DNA of 64,000 bases from an uncultured Leptolyngbyaceae cyanobacterium (GCA_938023035.1 CALIDI010000002.1:83408-147407), one strand, 5' to 3'; positions 45,496-55,079 are shown, counted from the stretch's first letter. Numbers and translations: made by a program. The notes: generated by a model from the letters alone, not told the origin.

Positions 45496-46566
45496 CTAGA
45501 GAATGGAATGGGCGGAGGAGGCTTGAGCAAGGGAGGGAGTGGTTGCAGGCACGGGAGGGAGATCTACGGCCACGGGTAAAAGCTGATGCTTTTGCTGGGC
45601 TTGCTGATGCTGGGCGGTGAGATAGCGATTCAATGGGCGTTCTAACCTAGCAAGAACCCGAGCGACTAAACCACTGCCGATCCCTAAAGTCAGCGATCGC
45701 GCAAACGGCTCAATGATGGTGCCATAACGTCGCCAGCCTAGCCGCTTGTATTTAGATTGAAAATAACCATCCTCTGCCAATCCCCACTTGTCGCGCAGGC
45801 GGTGCAGACTGGCCAGGGTCCAGTCATCGCTCCAGCGCAGCATATAGTAATGCAAGTCGCTCCACTCCAAGGGTGGCCCTGGCACGTAGGTAACCAAAGC
45901 AGCCGGTTCAAAATAGATACTGCCACCAGCCCGGGTGACACTCATGCAAAAGTCTAAATGCTCTTTCGTGTTGAGCATTGCTTCATCCAAGCAGCCAATT
46001 TGGGCAAAAATCGCCGTCCGCACCAGGACACAGTGAAACTCCGCCAGCTCGGTCGGCTGCCGTCGTAACTGATACCGCATCTTAGCCACGGCTTGCCCTT
46101 GGCAAGCCATTTTTTCACGCAGGCGGTAGCGACCCACTTTATCCATCCAGATATGGGATTCTCCCCCAGCAAAGTGAATCTCTTGATGAACCGGCTCGTG
46201 CTGACACATCAACGGCCCAACCACCGAGGCCCCGGTCGCCTCAGCGCAATCAACTAATGCCTCTAACCAACCCGGTGAAACAATTACATCATTGTCAATA
46301 AAAACCACATAGGGGGTCGCTACTCTGGCCAAGCCTAAGTTACGGGCTTGATTTGGGTGAAGGTAACATTCAGTACGGACTAATTCAAACCCTTTGCTCT
46401 GGGCTGCTCCCTGCAAGTAGCAACGCACGGCCTTAGGGGAGTTACCATCCACATAAATCAGATGAAACGGAGTGTTTGTGTGTCCATAGATGCTTTCTAG
46501 CGATCGCTGAGTGCAACTAAACCGTTCTCGCGGCACAACGACAATTGTAATCAGCGGTGCTGTCAT
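45496..46566 (-). CDS. Family 2 glycosyltransferase
   Basis: 356 aa. LITIVVVPRERFSCTQRSLE begins a GT-A domain, with LIYVDGNSPKA and the metal site VVFIDNDVIVSPGW near 93, then NTKEHLDFCMSVTRAGG, the acceptor or ED region. The start codon overlaps the stop of the upstream GT4 gene (ATGA). The opening is VVVPRERF instead of the usual VIPTYNR, so it forms a sub-group seen in large polysaccharide clusters. Donor and acceptor unknown; cytoplasmic, possibly membrane-associated. Confidence 0.85.
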   Translation of the reverse strand: MTAPLITIVVVPRERFSCTQRSLESIYGHTNTPFHLIYVDGNSPKAVRCYLQGAAQSKGFELVRTECYLHPNQARNLGLARVATPYVVFIDNDVIVSPGWLEALVDCAEATGASVVGPLMCQHEPVHQEIHFAGGESHIWMDKVGRYRLREKMACQGQAVAKMRYQLRRQPTELAEFHCVLVRTAIFAQIGCLDEAMLNTKEHLDFCMSVTRAGGSIYFEPAALVTYVPGPPLEWSDLHYYMLRWSDDWTLASLHRLRDKWGLAEDGYFQSKYKRLGWRRYGTIIEPFARSLTLGIGSGLVARVLARLERPLNRYLTAQHQQAQQKHQLLPVAVDLPPVPATTPSLAQASSAHSIL

Positions 46567-47834
46567 AGTTGATAACTCCGAGTAGCGTTAGGCAAGGCTT
46601 GATCCGATAGCTGCACCAGTTCCCGATAGAGACTGACGAGCTGCTTATTCAGGCGATGGAGGTTATAGTCGGCTTCCACCCGGCTGCGCCCGGCTCGGCC
46701 CATAGCCGCCCAGCGATGGGACTGTTCAATCAGATCAGTCAGCCGCGCTGCCAGTAGCGCCACATCTCGTTCGGGTACCAGATAACCCGATACCCCCGAC
46801 TCCACTAATTCGGGAATGCCCCCATGGTAAGTACTCACAACTGGCAACCCCATGGCCATTGCTTCCTTCAGGACATTTGTCGGTGCATCCTGATCGCCAT
46901 TCTCAGCCGTAACACTAGGAGCAATAAACAGATGACTGCGGTTGAGCGTGGCAATAATTTCCTGCTCATTCTGCCAGCCCATCAGATGAACAATAGACTC
47001 GACCTGAAGTTCAGCAATTAGCTTTTGCAGGTGCTCTCTCAGTAACCCATCTCCCAGAATGCGATACTCTAGTTTGGGATAGCTCTGAGCCACTTGAGCC
47101 ACGGCCCGAATAGCATACTCAATCCCCTTTTTTTCAACCAACCGACCTGTTGTGACGATCCGAATAGTGCCTGCCGGGTCGGGGTAGCGGGGCGTAAAGG
47201 TAAACTTGTGGCAATCTAACCCCGAGCGATGAACTGAAATTTTTTCGGCGGGGCAACCCAGTTCTATCGCCCGTTGCCGAAAGAATTCACAATTAGCTAG
47301 GAAGCGATCGCCCACCTGAAATAACTCACGATAAACATCTTTCCCCTGATGTTTAACAAAGCCACTGACATCATATCCACGAAAGATTGTCAGTAACTTT
47401 GATGTTGGTGAGTTAGTCGTGCGAAAGCAAATTCCTCGATAGCCCTGCGTACCAAACTGACAATGGATGATGTCATAGGGCTGCTTGACCCTGGGTACGA
47501 TGCTATATAACAACCAGAGTGAATAGGCTTGCTTCCCGTATCGAAAGAAGTTGAGAGATTGCAATGTCCTCTTGGGTGCTTTTGGCAAGCACCTTAAGAA
47601 AATCAAAATGCCCTTGAGCAGACGACGAAGTGGATTTCCTGATGGTACAGAAAAGTATTCTGTCCGGTTCAAAAGGTTATAGTCAATCACTGCTGCGTGC
47701 AGCTTCTGGGTATCCCCTCGACGCTCTGCAAAAACATCAACCTCATGGCCTTGAGCCATGAGTCCGGTAATCTGATTTAAGATAAACGTCTCCGATAAGG
47801 TCGGAAACTGATCCACAATCAATGCAATTTTCAT
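46563..47834 (-). CDS. Family 4 glycosyltransferase (WcaL-like)
   Basis: 423 aa. MKIALIVDQFPTLSETFILN is the typical colanic-acid WcaL-type N-terminus with the FP-LSETFI motif. The GT-B donor domain has TGRLVEKKGIEYAIRAVAQV, RILGDGLLREHLQKLI, and the E-x7-E site in APSVTAENGDQDAPTNVLKE followed by AMAMGLPVVSTYHGGIPELV. It is a retaining glycosyltransferase. Its end overlaps the next gene by four bases and it follows a GT2 gene by 20 bases, so it is firmly in the operon. Confidence 0.92.
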   Translation of the reverse strand: MKIALIVDQFPTLSETFILNQITGLMAQGHEVDVFAERRGDTQKLHAAVIDYNLLNRTEYFSVPSGNPLRRLLKGILIFLRCLPKAPKRTLQSLNFFRYGKQAYSLWLLYSIVPRVKQPYDIIHCQFGTQGYRGICFRTTNSPTSKLLTIFRGYDVSGFVKHQGKDVYRELFQVGDRFLANCEFFRQRAIELGCPAEKISVHRSGLDCHKFTFTPRYPDPAGTIRIVTTGRLVEKKGIEYAIRAVAQVAQSYPKLEYRILGDGLLREHLQKLIAELQVESIVHLMGWQNEQEIIATLNRSHLFIAPSVTAENGDQDAPTNVLKEAMAMGLPVVSTYHGGIPELVESGVSGYLVPERDVALLAARLTDLIEQSHRWAAMGRAGRSRVEADYNLHRLNKQLVSLYRELVQLSDQALPNATRSYQL

Positions 47835-47854
47835 CCGTTCTCTTTATCTCTCGC

Positions 47855-48847
47855 CTAAATACGCTCTGGAGTGCCACCCAGTTTCAGTCGAATCAGCTCC
47901 CAGGCGGTGACATAGCGAACAAAAACCATCACCAAGGAGACGGCTAACTTTTGTCGCCATCCCTGCAAGCGGCGATCGCCAAAGGTCGTCCAAATAAACA
48001 GGAGGGGGGGCAACAGATTTTGTAAGAGCATCCTACTAAAAGCCAGATTTCTGTCGAGCCAGGAACTGGCGGTTTTGGCTCGCAAACTGTACTGCCCTCC
48101 GGCCAGTCGGGTCGTGCGGCGGTACAACTGTGCCAGGGAATCGCGGGCAGGGTGCCGCACAATGGCAGCCTCGGCATAAACCTGCCGGTAGCCTGCGGCA
48201 AAAACGCGCTGGCCCCACTCCAGGTCGCCCCTCGATTTCAGCACTGGATCAAATAATCCCACCTGTTCAAACAGGGAACGCCAAGTCAATACATTGGCTG
48301 TGGCTCCGCCTTTTTCTTGCGCAAGCAAGGTTGCCTGGGGGAAGGCCGTAACACTCTCGTATAACTCAACCGGGGTCGGATGATGGACATTTTGGCAGAA
48401 TAAATCGATTTTGCCCGCCACCAGACCGCAGTTGGGTGTTGCCAGCAGCGCCTTTACCCCCTGCTCTAGCCAATCAGCCGCGGGGATGCAATCGGCATCG
48501 GTAAAGGCCAAGACCTCTCCCTGTGCCAGCGCGATGCCTCGATTCCGGGCAGCATAGGAGCCAGGGGTCAACTCCACCACCAGACGCACCGCCTCAAACT
48601 GAGAAACGACTTGAGCGATCGCCAGTTTGTTCTCAGAATCGTTATCGACCACAATCACCTCATAGCGATCGCGGCGATAGGTTTGCTGCATCAATGCTTG
48701 TAAACAAAGCTGCAATCGTTCCGCATCATTCAATACAGGGATAATGACCGAAACCATCGGAGATTCTGCCACGCTCTGGGCGGCACTGGTTAAAGGATGG
48801 GTTTGAGCATGCATGGTTTGCTGGTGCTGGTTGACTTGAGCAATCAC
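47855..48847 (-). CDS. Family 2 glycosyltransferase
   Basis: 330 aa from a GTG at 48847, directly after the stop of the upstream gene with AGGG in front; an ATG at 48814 is an alternative. PMVSVIIPVLNDAERLQLCL opens the GT-A domain, followed by VIVVDNDSENKLAIA, ARNRGIALAQGEVLAFTDAD (DXD-type) and SRGDLEWGQRVFAAGY (ED-like). The hydrophobic segment near 280-300 suggests membrane association. Role: transfers one sugar during assembly of the repeat unit; identity unknown. Confidence 0.87.
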   Translation of the reverse strand: MIAQVNQHQQTMHAQTHPLTSAAQSVAESPMVSVIIPVLNDAERLQLCLQALMQQTYRRDRYEVIVVDNDSENKLAIAQVVSQFEAVRLVVELTPGSYAARNRGIALAQGEVLAFTDADCIPAADWLEQGVKALLATPNCGLVAGKIDLFCQNVHHPTPVELYESVTAFPQATLLAQEKGGATANVLTWRSLFEQVGLFDPVLKSRGDLEWGQRVFAAGYRQVYAEAAIVRHPARDSLAQLYRRTTRLAGGQYSLRAKTASSWLDRNLAFSRMLLQNLLPPLLFIWTTFGDRRLQGWRQKLAVSLVMVFVRYVTAWELIRLKLGGTPERI

Positions 48848-50386
48848 CTAAACCCTGGACACGGCCGGTGTGAGTTTTGGTTTCCCCTGCTCCGGCGATC
48901 GCGGCCATTCAGCATTCGTAAACTCTTCGTGGTAAGAGCGTTCTGTATTGACCTCCCAAAGATTATGGGATTCACCCAGAATATTGCGCACGGCCAGCAT
49001 CGCCGTCAACATTGAGTGATCCTGGTTGTTATAACGATGCATTCCATTGCGGCCTACCATTTGCAGGTTTTCAAAGGTGACCAAGTAGTCTTGAATCACC
49101 TTAAGATGCTTACGGTATTCCCCATCGTAAACGGGGTAAGCCTTGCGTTGTCGAATCACGCAGCCATCTTCCACATCTTCCGCATGGGGAACCAGCCCCA
49201 GCGCGATAATCTCCCGGGTTGCCAGAGCAATGAGATCCTTATCCGATAAACCCCAGAGAGCATCGCCATGGCTGCAAAAATACTCCATGCCCAGACAGGT
49301 TTTGCTGGGGTCAGGCACCATAGCAGGACTCCAGTTTTTGAAATTTTGAATCCGCCCAACCTTAAACTCAGGGCTGTGAATATAGATCCAGTTATCGGGG
49401 AATAAATGCTCCCGGTTGATTATCAGGGAAACAATCAAGAAGTCCCGATATTTAAGACCGTTGGCGGCTTCTAGCACATAGGCAGGTGGGGGCGGGTCAA
49501 GCTTCTGTAACAGCGCGGTCACCGGCAAACTCGAAATGTAGTGGTCTCCACTAAACTCCAGAGTTTCTCCATTCCGCTCGGCAATGACCTTAGTAATCCG
49601 ATTGCCCTGGCGCTCGACTCGAATCACGTGCGTCTCTAAAAGAGTTGGGGACCCTTTCTCAGCTAAAATCTTTTGACAGCGCTCCCACAATTGTCCAGGC
49701 CCAAGCAAAGGATAGTCAAATTCCTTAATCAAGCTTTTGGCGTTTTGGCTACCAAACAGGGCATTGATCACGGCCCGTTTCAATGACATCCCTTGAATTC
49801 GCTGAGCAGCCCAATCGGCTCGAATCTTGCTACAGGGAATGCCCCAGACCTTCTCGGTATAAGTCTTAAAAAAGATGCGATAGAGACGGGCACCAAAACG
49901 ATCTGTCACCCATTCTTCAAAGGTTTCAGGTTCTTGGCCAGGGTTGAGGCGAGCCTTGAGCCTGGCTTTAAAGTAGCTCAATAAGATAAAGAGACTTTGT
50001 CGAAGCCCCAGATTCGAGAGAGTATTGAGCAATGACAGAGGATAGTCAAAAAACTTGCCACTGTAGTAGATCCGTGATAATCGGGGAACCTTAATAAATT
50101 CATCCCCCATGATCTCGTACCAGAACTGCTTGACAGCTTCTACTTTTGTAAAAAAGCGATGTCCACCAATATCAAACCGATAATCTTTATAGGTTTCAGT
50201 GCGAGAGATACCACCCACTTTTTTGTCTTTTTCCAGCACAATAGAGGAGATCCCCTGCTTCGCTAACTCATAGGCAGCCGTTAGCCCCGCTGGCCCAGCA
50301 CCCAAAATAATGGTAGAAAGATTCTTACCCACTACGCCTCCATGATTATTTGTTGTGAATGAATCTGAACACCCCTGGCAGGACAT
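48848..50386 (-). CDS. FAD-dependent UDP-galactopyranose mutase-like oxidoreductase
   Basis: 512 aa from the ATG at 50386; a longer frame reaches back into the upstream gene and is rejected. The FAD motif STIILGAGPAGLTAAYELAK near residue 24, then VLEKDKKVGGISRTE and FDIGGHRFFTK match the UGM/protoporphyrinogen-oxidase-like family common in surface polysaccharide loci. It may make a furanose sugar nucleotide or reduce a sugar intermediate. The C-terminal YPVYDGEYRKHLKVIQDYL and NGMHRYNNQDHSMLTAM are conserved in the family. The next gene follows with no spacer. Confidence 0.85.
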   Translation of the reverse strand: MSCQGCSDSFTTNNHGGVVGKNLSTIILGAGPAGLTAAYELAKQGISSIVLEKDKKVGGISRTETYKDYRFDIGGHRFFTKVEAVKQFWYEIMGDEFIKVPRLSRIYYSGKFFDYPLSLLNTLSNLGLRQSLFILLSYFKARLKARLNPGQEPETFEEWVTDRFGARLYRIFFKTYTEKVWGIPCSKIRADWAAQRIQGMSLKRAVINALFGSQNAKSLIKEFDYPLLGPGQLWERCQKILAEKGSPTLLETHVIRVERQGNRITKVIAERNGETLEFSGDHYISSLPVTALLQKLDPPPPAYVLEAANGLKYRDFLIVSLIINREHLFPDNWIYIHSPEFKVGRIQNFKNWSPAMVPDPSKTCLGMEYFCSHGDALWGLSDKDLIALATREIIALGLVPHAEDVEDGCVIRQRKAYPVYDGEYRKHLKVIQDYLVTFENLQMVGRNGMHRYNNQDHSMLTAMLAVRNILGESHNLWEVNTERSYHEEFTNAEWPRSPEQGKPKLTPAVSRV

Positions 50387-50403
50387 ATCATTCTGCTGAT
50401 GGT

Positions 50404-51423
50404 TTAAGACACTTGATTTGACCTCTGACTGGTTGGTTGCAACCAATAACGGCCCAAGGCGATCGCAAAGGCTACGCCGCTGTAGAAGTAAAACAGCCAA
50501 TGCCAGGGAATCACACACAGAGAAAACAGCCACCCGCGCTTCGTCTGAAAGAAGCGATAAAGGGAAAAATTGAGTGCAATCAATCCCAAAAATGCCGCGA
50601 TCGCAAACACTAGGAAAGGTGGCCACCCAATTGCACCGACCAGACCTAGAAAAACGACAAACGCCAAGACTACACTGAGCCGGTGAGAATGCTGTAGGTT
50701 CAAATCACTATCCATTTTGCCTGCGCGCAAAATCAAAGTAGCCCAGGGAATGGCCCGGTAAAACACATCTGCCCGCAGCATTGAGGCAACACCCCAACGC
50801 TTCAAATGTTTCACTTGAATCTCCCGCTGTAGCTCAATTTTGTAACCAGCCTGACGCAGCCGATAGCCCAGCTCAATATCTTCGATACAGGGACGAATGT
50901 AGCGCTCATCAAATCCACCGACCGCCTGAAAGACGTCCCGCCTAATGGCTCCGCAGGCTCCCCAAAAGGTAAAGGCCTCTCGCCGACTCGTCTGATGTAC
51001 ATAGTGATGTAACAAGTTGCGGTACTGAGAGAGAAATCCTGGATCTCCAGGGCGATCGTCATAGGAACCAATTAATGCGGCCAGTTGGCGATCGCGCTGA
51101 AAGGCCGCCATCACCTGCTCAATTGTCGTGGGATGAAGCTCTACATCAGCATCGATAAAGAAAAGAACATCGCCCCGAGCCAACTCAGCGCCATGATTAC
51201 GCGCCCGTGCCGGCCCACCCGCAGCGGAAAAGCGAAAAACCCTGGCACCATAGGCTTCAGCTAGCTCGGCAGAACCATCGGTATCACCATCTGCCACAAC
51301 CACCAATTCAAATGGCTGCACCGTCGAAGCCACCAAACTATCCAAGCAACGATGAAAGCTTTTGCCACCATTGTGTACCGGAATAATCAAAGAAACAGTG
51401 AGCTTGCAAGAGTTATCTGCCAT
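50404..51423 (-). CDS. Family 2 glycosyltransferase with C-terminal membrane segments (first gene of the polysaccharide locus)
   Basis: 339 aa from the ATG at 51423 (MADNSCKLTVSLIIPVHNGG); the longer frame to 51492 is unlikely. LVVVADGDTDGSAELAEAYG, ARNHGAELARGDVLFFIDAD and FDERYIRPCIEDIELGYRLR (E-D-I-E-L-G-Y-R acceptor motif) are all typical of GT2. Hydrophobic segments at about 255-330 anchor it in the membrane. It is the first gene of the minus-strand locus; the 1.8 kb spacer upstream must hold its promoter. Confidence 0.88.
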   Translation of the reverse strand: MADNSCKLTVSLIIPVHNGGKSFHRCLDSLVASTVQPFELVVVADGDTDGSAELAEAYGARVFRFSAAGGPARARNHGAELARGDVLFFIDADVELHPTTIEQVMAAFQRDRQLAALIGSYDDRPGDPGFLSQYRNLLHHYVHQTSRREAFTFWGACGAIRRDVFQAVGGFDERYIRPCIEDIELGYRLRQAGYKIELQREIQVKHLKRWGVASMLRADVFYRAIPWATLILRAGKMDSDLNLQHSHRLSVVLAFVVFLGLVGAIGWPPFLVFAIAAFLGLIALNFSLYRFFQTKRGWLFSLCVIPWHWLFYFYSGVAFAIALGRYWLQPTSQRSNQVS

Positions 51424-51600
51424 AAAAATAAAATCAGACCGGTAGATGAATGAACCAAATGCTGATTTGTTCAATTGAGTTAAGCACACCAAAATGTCTA
51501 CATCATTTCTTTCCGTAACTAATCACTAAGTTATGACCTTACTTGAAGTCATCACCTCATCCGCAGAAAGACTTTAAGAAAAAATAAAAAACAACTATTG

Positions 51601-51639
51601 TTTTCTCATTTTTCTCATCATTTTTCTTATTTTTCTCAT
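51601..51639. repeat. Short tandem repeat (TTTTCTCAT units)
   Basis: TTTTCTCAT at 51601-51609 and 51610-51618, a degenerate TTTTTCTTAT at 51621-51630, then TTTTCTCAT at 51631-51639. It lies about 180 bases upstream of the first polysaccharide gene. Confidence 0.7.
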
Positions 51640-52610
51640 ATCTAAAATTTTATAGGTGAATTAAATTCAAAAAGCCTTGAAAACAAGGGAAATGGGAAGG
51701 GGAAGTTACGTCCTATGCTGTAAGCTTGACAAGTATCTAGAGGAGGATGAGCACCCAGAATAGAAGCTAGATTTAATCATGGCATCACTGAGGTAACTAA
51801 GCCTAAAGATTTATCAGAACCATTCGCAAAAACAAACTTACTGATCTGTAAGCGTTCAGGAAAACATCTAGCCATCTCTCAATGCTCTCCTCAGTCAATG
51901 CTTTTTCCTGGCATTTTAAGCATTCCTAATATTCGGCTAGCAAGTAGGATGGATGGCCTTAATTCGTTCAGCTTTTGGGAGGTTTTTCTAAGCATGTAAG
52001 AGTTATCCAGGTAAATCTTAGATCTCAAATCTCATATCAGTGATTTGCAAAGAATCATCTTGAAAAATTTACCTCCACATCATGGCTTGTCAAACACACA
52101 TCAAGACATTCAAAAAAGTATGGCAAATCACAAAGTTGCTTGCAGCTTACATTCAATAGTAAATGGCAAGGAGCCTACTTTGAGTACACCCTAGTTTTGC
52201 AAATTTGTCCTTATTTCCCATCGCTTCTCCCAACATAAGAGCAGGGGTGCCATGTTTAAGACTCTTCTCCTGTTATAAGTCAGAAACTGAGATTGTAGAA
52301 GTGGCTCGGCTTCCCTTCGAGTGGGATGCAAAAGTGGAACATGTCCATCGACTTTATTCTTCAAGATAACTGTTTGGCCATCTACGTTACCTGCCTCTGC
52401 GGATAGACTTTAGGATGATGATTAAAATCATGAGAAGCACCGGCGTTTGCACTCAGAAAAGGTGAAACTTAGCAATTGTGTTGCTTTTCTAAGGATATAG
52501 GATGTCATAACTTGTAAAATTCACTACAAAAACACAAAGCAAGCTCTCAGTATCTTACAAGTGGAGAAAATTTAGCCATTCCACCGAATCAGATTTGACA
52601 CACCTCTTTC

Positions 52611-52690
52611 GTTGTAAGTAGCTGGGGCAATGAAATTGAAGATGATTGTGAGAGTGGAGGGAGTGGCACCTCCCGATTGGGGGCACAGTC
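52611..52690. repeat. Dispersed repeat, copy near 52.6 kb (reverse orientation)
   Basis: TAAGTAGCTGGGGCAATG, AAATTGAAGATGATTGTGAG, AGTGGAGGGAGTGG, then GGGGGCACAGTC. In reverse complement this matches the order of the 21.5 and 35.0 kb copies, with ATCATCTTCAATT shared exactly with 21.5 kb. Confidence 0.65.
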
Positions 52691-53225
52691 TCTATTCTTC
52701 CCTTCTTACAATTAACTTCTTACAATTAATTAGAACTACCTACTTGTTGCTTTACATTGCGTTCCTATCAACCCCGGCTAATTCATCAGAGCGCAACTGC
52801 TCTAAGACAAAGGATGTAACGTGACAGAAGGTTTAACATGAAAATGCCGAGTGTATGGGATACCTAGAGGATACACAAATAACTCGGACGACTATCAGCG
52901 TAATGGGTTCCTGAATGGTGATTCTCCATGGTGGCTGTTCCCCTTCTTACCTAGTTCAGAATAGCTGTGCAAACTAAGGTTGAGGCAGGGGGCAGGAGAT
53001 TCATTAGCCGGGGGATGAGGCCCTGCCATCCTCGTTTCCCGGGGTTTTCTAGCCGATTGGTGTAGGTTTAATTAATGAGGATAGCTTTTGCCTTTCTCAT
53101 GGCGGTAGTGGGTCAAGAAGCCTACCCAGCCTTGGCTGTTGAGCGCTGGCTTGTGTCCTGAGCTTGCTGACCAAAGCGATACTTTTGGCCGTTGGGTTAA
53201 GCCTAAATGCTCAGCTAATTAAACG

Positions 53226-54830
53226 TTACTGCATTAAAAATTCGTAGGTGCGTAGAAGCTTTTTGATCGGTTTTAAGTGCTCGCGCATGATTTTGGCACT
53301 GCTCATCCCCAATTCGGCATCAATGACCAAATCGCCAATTGTTTCGATCGCCCGTTCGTTGATGGAGTCAATCAGCAGTTCGGGCATTGTCAAATTCTCT
53401 TCGGCAATATGCTTAATTATGGCTCCTGGTTGAGGAATTTCCACAACCGCTCTGAGTACTTCTAACTCATACTCTGGTAGCTGACTGAGAAACTCCATCC
53501 ATTCATCGGGTAAATCCTGGTTGGGCGGAGCCACAGGCTCGGTTTGAGTAGAAGGAGCCGCTGTCGCCTTACCATTGGGTGGCAGCGGAGCCTCAGCCAC
53601 ATTTGGGGCCGCTTGGGGATGAGTAGGGGCGGTTGGGGGCGAGATTATAGGACTGGCCTGAGCAGAAGTGGAAGGGGGTGCCTGGATTGAGGCCGCTAAT
53701 TCGGTGATTTGTCGCTCTAGTTTGTGTTTGCGGGTGGTTTGTTCGACAATTTGGGCCTCTAGGCGTTGTAACTCCTGCTGGGCAAGCTGTTGCTGTTGTT
53801 GCTGTTGCTGTTTGAGTTCAGCTAGTTGTTGTTCCAGAATTTGTTTTTCTTGCTGCCGATCACTCACTTGCTGGTTCAGGGTTTGTAACTCGGCCTGTTG
53901 CTGGTTGATTTGCTGTTGCAGTGCGCGGTGGGATGGTGGCAACTCTGTCTGGGGTTTTGATAAGTTTTGCTTTTGCGTTTCTAAGCTAGCGATCGCGTGC
54001 TCTAACTGCCGCTGCTGCTGCTCTTGGGCTTGCAACTTCTGGCGCAGGCCTTTAACCTCGGTTTCGAGCTGGCGCTTTTGTTGCTTGAGATCAGCAATTT
54101 CTGTGGCGAGGCTATGGCGGAGTTGGCGGTTTTCGCTCAGGCGAGTTTGCAACTGATCCAGCTCTTGCTGTAGCGATCGCACCTCTTGCCGCAGGATGTG
54201 GAGATTACCTTTCGATTCTGCTAGGGGTGGATCATCCTCCGATAACCGGTCTGGTTTTTGAATAATTTGGGTGGGGGGCAGTTGGGGAGAAGTGGTCTGG
54301 AGCGGTAAAGGTGACTCCACCTCTGTTCCTGAGGTGGGGGCCTGTAGCTGGGTTATCGACAGTTGGGGGAAATGGGGTGGGGGTGGCAAAATTCTTGCAG
54401 CCGTTACTGGCTCCGATAGATTCCAGCTTAGGGGTTTTGGGGCGGCCAACAGACGCGGTGGCTCTGGCGGCTCGCTTGCTGTAGGTAGCGTCATTGGCTC
54501 AGGAGTACTGGCAAGTTGCCATTGCCGTAGTTGCAACTGCAAGGAGTTCAGCGTCATGGCTACCCGGTCTTTTTCTTCTAACATAGCGGTAAATGCCAGG
54601 TAGGCTTCCTGTCGGCGCTGTTGCAGGGCGTAGATATGATTCTTTAGTTGCTCAATGCGCTCAGTGGCGCGCTGCTGACGGTGGCGATCGCTGACGGCGG
54701 TGGCAAGATAAACCGCAGGCAGCGTAACAAGTCCAGCTCCCATAGCCACTTGCGGCTGGCGGCTGGCTACTAGATGAAGGGCAAAGCTAACCGTAAAAGC
54801 AGTAACCCCCAACAGCAACCGACTGTTCAT
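53226..54830 (-). CDS. Membrane-anchored coiled-coil protein with a TerB-C-like C-terminal domain
   Basis: 534 aa. The N-terminal hydrophobic hairpin (about 3-45) is followed by a Pro-rich linker (110-200), then a long coiled coil at about 205-375, extremely Gln/Leu/Glu-rich, with a QQQQQQ tract. A second Pro/Ala linker precedes a compact C-terminal domain (about 435-534): DEWMEFLSQLPEYELEVLRA, PELLIDSINERAIETIGDLV, KIMREHLKPIKKLLRTYEFL. The block around LLIDSINERAIETIGDL resembles the TerB-C domain of tellurite-resistance-related proteins. It is probably an envelope-associated structural protein. The domain assignment is tentative. Confidence 0.7.
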   Translation of the reverse strand: MNSRLLLGVTAFTVSFALHLVASRQPQVAMGAGLVTLPAVYLATAVSDRHRQQRATERIEQLKNHIYALQQRRQEAYLAFTAMLEEKDRVAMTLNSLQLQLRQWQLASTPEPMTLPTASEPPEPPRLLAAPKPLSWNLSEPVTAARILPPPPHFPQLSITQLQAPTSGTEVESPLPLQTTSPQLPPTQIIQKPDRLSEDDPPLAESKGNLHILRQEVRSLQQELDQLQTRLSENRQLRHSLATEIADLKQQKRQLETEVKGLRQKLQAQEQQQRQLEHAIASLETQKQNLSKPQTELPPSHRALQQQINQQQAELQTLNQQVSDRQQEKQILEQQLAELKQQQQQQQQLAQQELQRLEAQIVEQTTRKHKLERQITELAASIQAPPSTSAQASPIISPPTAPTHPQAAPNVAEAPLPPNGKATAAPSTQTEPVAPPNQDLPDEWMEFLSQLPEYELEVLRAVVEIPQPGAIIKHIAEENLTMPELLIDSINERAIETIGDLVIDAELGMSSAKIMREHLKPIKKLLRTYEFLMQ

Positions 54831-54996
54831 TTCCCTTTAATCCCATGTATCGCTCAGGCTTGGGTCAAAGCCGCGATCGCCCTCGTGTTTTAACCCTATG
54901 GTAGGTTAACTATAGCAACCTCAGAGAATTGCCTACAGGTGACGCATCATTCTGAGGGGCCTGATGGGTGACCCTGCCGCTTTAGGTGAGGCGAAG

Positions 54997-55027
54997 CGAC
55001 TGGTTGAGAAATTTCTGCCTTGCTGTA
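54997..55027. repeat. Short partial copy of the dispersed repeat
   Basis: GACTGGTTGAGAAATTTCTG followed by CCTTGCTGTA corresponds to the tail of the 63.9 kb copy and to the reverse of 28401-28431. Confidence 0.6.
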
Positions 55028-55079
55028 CCGGGGATAAGTCGCCGGGGATAAGTCGATTGCAAAGCGTCAAGGAGTCCGG

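Larger units (their letters stand above)
51424..53225. other. 1.8 kb AT-rich gene-free region
   Basis: I find no supported coding region. It is markedly more AT-rich than the flanks from 51550 to 52600. It contains tandem TTTTCTCAT units, one dispersed-repeat copy at 52611-52690, and a 64-codon frame starting inside that repeat which has no family features. A GCGGATAGACTTTAGGATGA segment at 52398 has a short partial match to 51560. It could be a recombination scar, a long leader for the polysaccharide operon, or contain an unrecognised RNA. Confidence 0.55.

Noticed and set aside
52630..52824. 64-codon plus-strand frame in the gene-free region
   Set aside because: It starts inside a dispersed repeat and has no ribosome site or family resemblance.
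53668..54156. 162-codon plus-strand frame rich in Cys and Trp
   Set aside because: It is the antisense of the Gln/Leu-rich coiled coil; the composition (CCCCCC runs) is an artefact of that.
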